From contig JACTAT010000321.1 of NCBI GenBank assembly GCA_014526335.1, positions 95,456-159,455 of the forward strand: a stretch of DNA of 64,000 bases, written 5' to 3'. The stretch's first letter is position 1. Every line of letters starts with the position of its first letter. This DNA is from Chrysaora quinquecirrha. Taxonomy: Eukaryota; Cnidaria; Scyphozoa; Semaeostomeae; Pelagiidae. A program made the translations under genes and the position numbers. The notes beneath the pieces are model-generated. The model made no database searches, was not told the DNA's origin, and was given only the letters and a program-made list of their open reading frames with translations. Shown here in pieces: positions 56,575-64,000 of this stretch.

Positions 56575-57179
56575 TTTAACTCTTACTTTCATGACAGGAC
56601 CCTTAAGATAACAGCATTTCAATATGCTGATAGGCTATCCTGTATAAATATTAGTGTTATTATTATTATTATTATCATTATTATTATTAAGATTAAATTT
56701 TCCGACAAATAGTATGTACTATATGTATGTATATTTGGAGCATTCAAAAATGTCCATATTTGATATATGAAATGGAATGCTTCAAACATTCTCATTTTTA
56801 ACTCAACATTTTGATATTATTTAGTACAGAAAATATAACATCCAATATTCACTTTGAAGCCTGGAAACTCCTTTACTTCTAATATCTTTATTTGGGCTGG
56901 GCAACTAGACTTTTTCGTTACTTGAAACACATTGTACTTTCTCTGATAGGAGTGATCGTGACTTTAATAAAAGAAGGAGCAAGTTTAGGTACAATTTTAA
57001 ATACAGTAAAGTCTCATATTAACAGTCTAATATTAGCAAAAATTTATCTACAGTTAAAATTTTGTTAGTGTTCTTGTAGAAATTTCAGGGGTCTCTAAAA
57101 CAAAGTTGTTAGAGGAAGGGTTGAAAAAGATATAATTTCTTAAACCTTGTAACCAAATGAAATGCCTGAACAATTTTCT
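55782..57179. other. Non-coding stretch with short repeats
   Basis: Two imperfect copies of a roughly 55-bp segment (CATACACCAAG...CCAGAA-GACCA) lie at about 56022 and 56113. A TA run lies at 56532-56572 and TTA repeats at about 56655-56690. No gene was recognised. Confidence 0.7.
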
Positions 57180-58880
57180 TCTAAAGCACTTCATTCACTC
57201 GCAAGTGATAGAGATAATTGAAAGAGTAGAAAAATGGAAGAGGGAATGTACTAATTCAAACATTTTTTTTTCTCCAGAACGAAATTTGCGCTTATCTTAT
57301 TTGCTCTGTGAAGCTGAGTGTTGATGATGTTTCTTTTGTACCTTTTGGGGACTGCTGAGGTCCAGTGAAAAGGTAATTTAGCTTCTTTAGGAGCGACCAT
57401 AAATGCTAAATTATTTCCATTTCTTGTGATTTCAGTGTCAAGAAATTTGTTGGGTTTGTTTCAATCGTGAATTTCAAGTTGGGGTGATAACTGTTGAGGT
57501 TGTGAAATAGTTCATCCGGAGAGTTCCTTTTTCGTCTGGTGTAAATATCATAAATGTAACGAGTGTAAAACTTCGGTTTCATTTGAACAAGGACTTCTCT
57601 CTCAACTTTATTCATAAAGCAATCTGCGAAGGTCACTGAAGCTGGACCCCCAATGGAAACGCCATCAATTTGTTTGTAGAGAGTACCATTAGCTGAGAAT
57701 GTGCATTCTTTTGTTAGTTTGATTAAGAGTTTTTGAAAATTGATCTTTTGAATAATGGTTTAAGCTTGTTGTGAATGTATATTTCGTCACAAATTAATTT
57801 GATTGCTTTGTCAATAGGAATATTGGTAAAAAGTGATTCCACATCGTAACTAACATCTTCTCCTTTCTCAGAGAGTGGTATTTTACTTATCAGTTCAGGA
57901 AAACTCTGTGTATTTGATATCACAAATTCCTTCTGGGTAAAAGGTTGGAGATAATTTGCAATCACTTTGCCTGCATTGTAATAGAATGTTCTTGTTTGAT
58001 CTATTATTGGTCGCAATTTCAATGAACTTAGTTCTACATTTCCTATACAGTCAAAGTTATGTGTTTTGGCACTTGCAAATAATCTAGCTGGTTGATTACT
58101 GGAAGTCTTCATATCCTCATATTCTGGAATGTTTTTGAAATGTCCATATAAGAACGACTGAAATGACTGTAGATCGTTTAAAATGTTATCCCTACGTTGG
58201 ACATATTTTCCTTGTTCAATCATCTATCATGGTTTTTATTTTGGCAACATAGTCTTCTTTCTTCAGAATAACAATGCTGCTATCTTTATCCCCTGATAAA
58301 ATCGTTATGTTTTCATTGTGATGTAATTCACTTGTATTATGAAAGGTGTAATCTTTTGTATGTGATACATTTTGGGAAAGTAGATTGGTTTCTTCCTATA
58401 GAAATTCATGAAAGTTTTCTTTTTGGTCTGGAGGAACAAAGTTATCAACTTTTTCAGCCAATGACTCCATCTCAACTGCTAAATCCCTTCCAATAAACTT
58501 GTTTTTATCAACAAAACTATGATGGAGTCCTAATTTCAGTGGAGAAGTGTTTATTTGATGATCAGATAAGTTGACAATCAGATTTTATATCGTATGTTAG
58601 TATTCTCAACAGGCAAGAGGTTACGAATTTTATTGTTCTTAGTTGATAGTTGTTGTGTATTGCTTTTTCTATTGTCAACCATAATCTTTCTTAGGAATAA
58701 CATATAAGATAACGTACCCAATCTTCATTTGAGTTAATCAACTATATTTAGATGTGGATCAGATAAAGTTCCGTGATGTTTATTTAGATGGGATTTCAAA
58801 ATTCTAATCTCTGCTCTCTTTCGTTCATTGACATCAAGGAATTGCCCATTAATTCTTATAAATTTCGGATTTCTCCTATG
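57180..58880 (-). pseudogene. Penelope-like element reverse transcriptase
   Basis: Minus-strand reading gives Penelope motifs in order: an N-terminal part with RAEIRILKSHLNKHHG (about 58830) and PLKLGLHHSFVDKNKF, then ILKKEDYVAKI (about 58250). The frame 58223-57723 has LFASAKTHN...LRPIIDQTR and VSYDVESLFTNIPIDKAI. The frame 57636-57406 has FADCFMNKVEREVL and YTRYIYDIYTRRK, where the usual YIDDI catalytic motif is altered. LPFHWTSAVPKRYKRN follows at about 57340. Stops and frameshifts are frequent. No GIY-YIG endonuclease was recognised at the 3' side. Confidence 0.85.
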
Positions 58881-60376
58881 TAAACAAGATTTGATAAAAC
58901 CAATACTGAAGGCTGTATGTTGTAATTTTCATGTAACATCTTTAAGTTGGTAAGTCGCTTATTTTGAATTACATATGTGGTATTCCATAAACTATATGTT
59001 TTATGATTCATGGTTTTTGATTTGTTTAAATTTTGAAAGAAGCTTTTTTAACTCTTTTTACGCAAATCATTCAATGTTATGTGGTGTCGAAACAAGGAAC
59101 TGCTTTATAAGAAACCTACTACTAGGGTTACTGGCAAATTACCATAAACAATAGAAAAGAATAGAAAATTTAAGAAAATTTGTCTAGTGAGGCTTTGGCT
59201 AGTGTTTGTTACGTGTCAGGCATGTGGCATTTATTATCCAATGAAAATTTTTTGCACCACAAGTAGAACACATAGGGCAGGTCGTTATTAAGTCTGTAAT
59301 GAAGTTTTTTTTAGGATTGATAAGGTGTATGACTGGATTCTGCGTCCATGTACGTCAAAAGGATCTTACAAATGGCTATGTGATTTCAGATCAACCAATG
59401 AGCAGGCAGTTGTCAAGTAATCAGTCATTTATGTGAAAAGGCTCATGCAAATGGTTATGTGATTTCAGATTAGCAAATAAGGGGCAGCAGTTGAATCGTG
59501 AGTGGGTAATGCAGCTTTTTGCAAATTTTGCACTTCAAAAGGCTCTTGCAAATGACCACGTGACTTTACATTAGCCAATGAGAAATCACTTCTGATATCA
59601 TAAGTTAGTAATATAGCATTTCGCGATTTCAGCATACAAAATGGGTGTGGAGCATGAAATCTTCCCTTTTACTTTTACTGTTCGATGGTTACAGTCAGAA
59701 TAAGGATAATTCCACTCGTTTAATTTGCTAGTTTTATTTGGTATGAGTTCTGTGGTTTCATATTAAGTACACAGGTATAGTATAGTAAAGGTGTAAAGGG
59801 AATGATCCACAATAATAGCAAGATAACCTAGCAAGCTGGCCGTGCTGCACATTCATGAAGGTGAGGAGGGGAAGATGAGAAAGGCACTGGTAGAAGCAGC
59901 AATGTCATCAAGTGGTGTCTTGGAGTTAGTGGGAAACAAAATAAAGATCTTTGTCCTAAAGGTGGTTTTTCCGATGAGACGGTAGGCAGAATTTATATTT
60001 TCGTAGCCATGCTTATTATTGGCATCAGGTAATACCAAAATTAATGTAATTAATGTAAATCAATTCACCTACCATGCTTTGACAGCGAATCGAGCACATT
60101 TTTTAGAACTAGGGTTTTGCTACCTCACTGCTGAATGGAACAGTGTGGACACATTTTGAGTGATGGTATTACGACATTATTTCTTTTGTTGAAAACCAAA
60201 AACTTGATCAGAGGATTTAAATTAAAGTCTCTATACTACTTAATTTCTATACTTCAGCCCCTTTGCAAATCTTGACACCCTGATAAATTGTTGTATAGTA
60301 ATATTCCGCAGTTTATTTTTTGCTTTTCTGAACAGTCTGAAACATCATAGTAATAATTTTGTATTTTCTGTTAAAG
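58881..60376. other. Non-coding stretch with three diverged repeats
   Basis: Three related segments begin CAAAAGGATCTTACAAATGG (about 59354), AAAAGGCTCATGCAAATGG (about 59435) and CAAAAGGCTCTTGCAAATGA (about 59537). Each continues with GTGA-TT-CA-AT and an ATGAG-like motif. No gene was recognised. Confidence 0.6.
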
Positions 60377-61247
60377 GTCAGTGTGTTCTCAGATTCCCAG
60401 CTGCGGCCAATCGTTAAGGGGATGTTGTATCTCCTTCCAATTGGTACGTAAATGCAACATCAAGCATGTTGGGGGCAGTTCAAGCATGTTGCTGCAGACA
60501 TCAATGATTGCCAGATCCGAAAAGACTGCATTCCAAAGGTCATGGTTCTTCTTGTTAGAACCAATGACATGGCTAAGCACTGCCGTTTGGAGATAGTCGA
60601 AATGACTGCGAGAGCCTTTTATTGAAGGCCATGCACTGTTTTCCACAATCTCAGGTAAGCCTGTTTTACATTGTAATCAATGAAATTTGCGCTCTCTTTC
60701 ATTTAATAGCTGCTATTGTTTACCTTAATTGAGAGACTTCAAACAATGTTTACGTGCAATCTACAACCATCAAAAACGCTGGTTGAAAATGATGTATTCA
60801 ACAAAAGCCAACCTAATCGTATAAACCTGTGCCTGTCTGTTCTCTATGTGGGTTAGAGGACTGTCAAGTTACCAACATCAGATCTCCTTGAAGCTTTTAT
60901 AAGTGATATATATATAAATATTCTACCCGGGATAAAATTTGGATCTACTAGGCTACTTTTGTCTATAGATTTTCAAAGCCAAAGAGCTTATTATTTCAAA
61001 ATTCTCAACAGATCGTTCTTGTATCTGTTCTGCCACGGCTAGACAATGTGGACAGTTTCTCTATGGCAGTGCGATGCAGAAATGTGTAATAGAAGAAATG
61101 TGCAGTATATGGACATGGCAGACGAATTCGACACGAAAGAGAAGTTCTAAAGACAGCGTCCATATGAGTGGAAACTTTGGAATTCCAAAGCTCATTGGTC
61201 TATTGGCTAAAATTGCTACAAGCAGTCTGTTTCCGAGACATATTTAG
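60377..61247 (+). pseudogene. SGNH-hydrolase-like exons
   Basis: Exon A, 60377-60654, has TTAAAG before and CAG/GTAAGC after. In one frame it reads VSVFSDSQLRPIVKG (block I, Ser-Asp-Ser in place of Gly-Asp-Ser) and, after a TAA, VMVLLVRTNDMAK (block III, Arg for Gly before Thr-Asn-Asp). Exon B, 61012-61247, has CTCAACAG before and TTTAG/GTATTG after. It begins IVLVSVLPRLDNV and, in another frame, contains DSVHMSGNFGIPKLIGLL, the block V Asp-x-x-His. The order of blocks is that of SGNH/GDSL hydrolases, a fold also found in proteins of some transposons. Stops and frameshifts show decay. Whether it belongs with the protease exons downstream is unknown. Confidence 0.5.
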
Positions 61248-62189
61248 GTATTGTTGGATATTATTTTTCTTTCCAAAATTGTGTTTTTTTGATTAAAATC
61301 CTGCAAAAGCTCATATAAGCCCTCTACAACCGTCAATTTAAATTTGAAACATAACACTATTAATAAGGGTGAAGGTGAACGTGAACGTGAAATGGTGTTT
61401 TAAGGCCAGTTGCTAGGATCCCAGTAATTGATTAACCAATTGAGACCTCGACCCTGGATGTGACTCTACCGTGGCTGGACTCCAACCCTGACCACACTGA
61501 GCTCCTGACACCACATTTAATATAATTGTCGCACGAAATGTGCATTACAGTGAACCACAAACACTATGACCGTTATTTCCAGGGTGTTCTACTCTTGTTG
61601 ATTCTTAGTTATATATATATATATATTGTCAAGAAAGAAAAGTATACATAATGTGTCCCGTCCCAAAAAACACACATGACAAAGGTATTTGTAAATTTCA
61701 AATGATAGGAATAATAGAAATTATTCCATTGTTAGTTCTTTTTCATGATTTGATCGAATAGTAGCCCCAATTACCCAATTATATTGCAGTTAAAATGAAA
61801 AAATGAAACCATCAGCACACCCCCCCCCCCCACAGAATAGTTATTCATCTTCATATACAAACACTCGTATCAAAACTGGGTTGCATTGAGGGAGGTGCTT
61901 CGAAGAATCAATTGTTTTGTTCTGTTTTCCATAATAAAACCATTTCAAATACAGGGCTGTCGGAGGCAGGGAGGGCTGGCGGGCTGGTTCCCCTCCAATA
62001 TATCTGAAAAGAAATAGAATGATGTCATAAAATCATCATGTCATCAAGTATTCCTAAGTTGTTCAGCCCCCTCCCCCAAAATCTGAGATTCCTTTCGAAG
62101 GTCTTGATCTATGCACAAAATTAAAAATAGGTATGTAATATAATGGTCTTCACTAACATAAAGGATACCCATTTCGCTATGCTCTACAG
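61248..62189. other. Non-coding stretch between exon groups
   Basis: Contains a small GTGAAGGTGAACGTGAACGT minisatellite near 61370, a TA run near 61610, and a C homopolymer of 12 at about 61820. No gene was recognised. Confidence 0.6.
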
Positions 62190-63430
62190 GACACCATCAA
62201 TATCGACTTGGCAGCAGATGAGAAGAAACAAGAGAGCAGAAGAGCTGCAATGAGTTACAAGCCGCCTAGAGTCCTTCAGGATATACTTGTGAAGGTAACA
62301 AGGATAAGTACGGCAAAAAGTTGAAGACAGACATAAGTGTTTTGATAACTTGTGCAGACATGGTTGAGCAGGCAATGCAACAGTTGGATAGGCAGGAAAA
62401 GATTACGGGTATCCCACATTACGCATTACTATGGGCATGGAATTACAATGTTGAGACCCCAGGGAAATGTTTAGAGGCTTTGAAACTAAAAGCAGAAAAA
62501 GATGAGCTGATTAAAAAAGACCAATGGTTGGCTGGCGTTTCTGTTTACTGTGCCCCACCAGTCGGTTTGGAACCTATCGATCCCTCATTACCAACGTGCT
62601 GCAATCCATGATACAGGATAAGAGCGATTCCTTTTACTGGGAAAATGCAAAGTGTCCTGTTGCAATACTGAAAAATCTTTTTGGCAGTCGCTGGTTTGAC
62701 CGGGAAATTATTGCCCGGGTTGTTGAACTAATCTATGATGGTTCAACAGAGATGTTTGCTTTCTGTTTTGATGATACCATGTCAATGGAGCAGCTACCTC
62801 GTCTAATGCAACACAAATGGCCCCATTCACGTCCTAGCAAAGTGGTATTCTCTATTAATGTAGTGCAAGTGCTCTCTATTAATGCATTCTCTATTAATGT
62901 ACCTTGGGCATACTATTGCCGATAATGGGTGCTATATAACGGAAATCACTTTGTAGTTTGTGTTTATTCCTTTGATGAAAATTCTCTCATCCATGGAGAT
63001 TCTCTGGGGCACCCAATGCCTTAAGAATATGTTACACTCTTCAGATAATTATTTAGTATCATTGCCGATGATAGTGTAGCCACAGGTCTTATCGTAGAAT
63101 CTGCTCACAGCATGCATCACATTAGTGGATACAAGCAACATTATTGTTTGCGTAACTACTGGGCCTACTTTCCACAACAGACTGATAGTCATATTTGTGG
63201 TGTTAGCACGGTACTTTGCAAGTGCATAGCCGCTTTTTATCAGCCTTCTTTTAAGTCCTTAAGAGGAGGATCTAACTCTTGCCAGCAAGACTTCCGACAT
63301 CTTAAATGCATATTGACCATGATTTTTGAAGGCTTTCCAGAAAGTCTCAAAAAGGTTAAACCATTGAGTTTGTTGTTTTTACTTTGCTTCAGCCTACTTC
63401 AGCCTGTTGTATTTAGTTGTGCGTCTTGAA
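62190..63430 (+). pseudogene. C48 (Ulp1-like) cysteine protease exons
   Basis: A 35-codon exon (62190-62294, DTINIDLAADEKK...) has CTCTACAG before and GAAG/GTAACA after. The next open stretches (62321-62611 and 62524-62925, overlapping in different frames) lead to SRPSKVVFSINV, where three copies of TCTCTATTAATG stand close together. WVLYNGNHFVVCVYSF and HGDSLG follow near 62935-63010, the position of the catalytic His-Trp and Asp region. FPQQTDSHICGVSTVL (about 63169-63216) matches the Gln-x-x-Asp-Ser-x-x-Cys-Gly nucleophile motif of Ulp1/SENP-like proteases. Frameshifts and stops occur between the pieces. Such proteases are common in large DNA transposons of animals and plants. Confidence 0.55.
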
Positions 63431-63690
63431 GAAAAGATGATTGGAGCAAGAAGGGTAATTAACAGGTTGCAGACAATTACCATGCTGCAGCCAGGGGAGG
63501 CAGTATTTCAAGACAGCAGCTGCTGCCCCATTTGCCTGACATCTGAGTTGCATGATGTTTACTATTTGTATGTGTTTTATCATAGACCTTGCTCAGTCTG
63601 AGTTTTGTATGGACATAATCCAGACCACACAAACATTCAAACCACTCAGACCGCTCGGGCCACTCAGTCAATTCAATAATTTTTCAAAAA
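63431..63690. other. Spacer after the protease exons
   Basis: A short open frame (to 63601, with a CCPIC motif) was not recognised. A CACTCAGACCGCTCGG-like short repeat lies near 63630-63665. Confidence 0.35.
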
Positions 63691-63778
63691 TTCAATTTTC
63701 TTAGAATTAATAAGATTAGACAATGTTCATTATATAATTGTTTAATTAACACCACCCCTCTCAGACTCTCTATTGACG

Positions 63779-64000
63779 AGACGATAATATTCCAGTACAA
63801 TGAAGAGATGAGCCATAAACATTCAGCAAAAAACAGCAAATTTTCAAGGTCAGTAACGATGGTGTAGAAGAAACAGCAACAAGACAATAATATTCCAGTA
63901 TAACGAAGAGATGAGTTATAAACATTCAGCAAAAATCAGCAAATGTTCAAGGTCAGCAATGATGGTGCTGAAGAATCAGCAACAAGACGATAATACTCCA
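63779..64000. repeat. Tandem repeat of 102-104 bp at the window edge
   Basis: AGACGATAATATTCCAGTA begins units at about 63779, 63881 and 63985; the last is cut by the window end. Units contain CATTCAGCAAAAA-CAGCAAA and TTCAAGGTCAG. The array probably continues to the right. Confidence 0.88.

Noticed and set aside
1..64000. tRNA and rRNA genes
   Set aside because: No cloverleaf with A and B boxes or rRNA core sequence was noticed; the tRNA-like strings found are retroelement primer-binding sites.

Overview
The window is eukaryotic and almost certainly from an invertebrate animal, possibly a marine one such as a cnidarian. Evidence: short GT-AG introns, AT-rich spacers with microsatellites, and a mix of animal transposable elements (R4/Dong, CR1/Jockey-like LINEs, Penelope, BEL/Pao, Gypsy, Copia, a DIRS-like remnant, piggyBac, tyrosine-recombinase elements). 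No bacterial operon, rRNA, tRNA or CRISPR structure was seen. No intact ordinary host gene can be named; nearly every recognisable protein belongs to a mobile element. Species assignment is inference.

Layout. 1-15033 is a tandem satellite of 43 bp, nearly uniform on the left, more variable and with higher-order structure on the right. 15241-15428 is a small TA-flanked inverted-repeat element, followed by CAT/CCA simple repeats. 16290-20505 is a decayed Copia element with very short LTRs. 20620-21420 may hold a few minus-strand exons of an unrecognised gene. 22488-26332 is a nearly complete R4/Dong-type LINE with TAA repeats on both sides, abutting a decayed minus-strand CR1/Jockey-type LINE (26334-28114). 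29378-29650 is a DIRS-like RT remnant. 29915-34343 is bounded by 27-bp terminal inverted repeats and an 8-bp direct repeat, and carries several tandem repeats.

35548-38675 is a mosaic: a 5'-truncated LINE, a piece of a tyrosine-recombinase gene, then the C-terminal half of a piggyBac transposase ending at a TTAA site. 39240-51060 is a LINE with a 2A-like motif and a PHD-like finger, interrupted by a 9.2-kb minus-strand Gypsy element. That Gypsy element contains the 5' half of a BEL/Pao element (LTR, PBS, Gag, protease, RT) joined in frame to Gypsy RT-RNase H, giving a 1493-codon reading frame with two reverse transcriptases.

51299-55781 is the least familiar part: a spliced plus-strand gene ending in a superfamily-3 helicase, convergent with a minus-strand tyrosine recombinase whose close relative also lies at 37.2 kb. 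The two may be the replication and integration genes of one virus-like or transposon-like element, decayed here. 57180-58880 is a Penelope-like RT remnant. 60377-63430 holds exons of an SGNH-hydrolase-like protein and of a C48 (Ulp1-like) cysteine protease. The window ends inside a roughly 103-bp tandem repeat.
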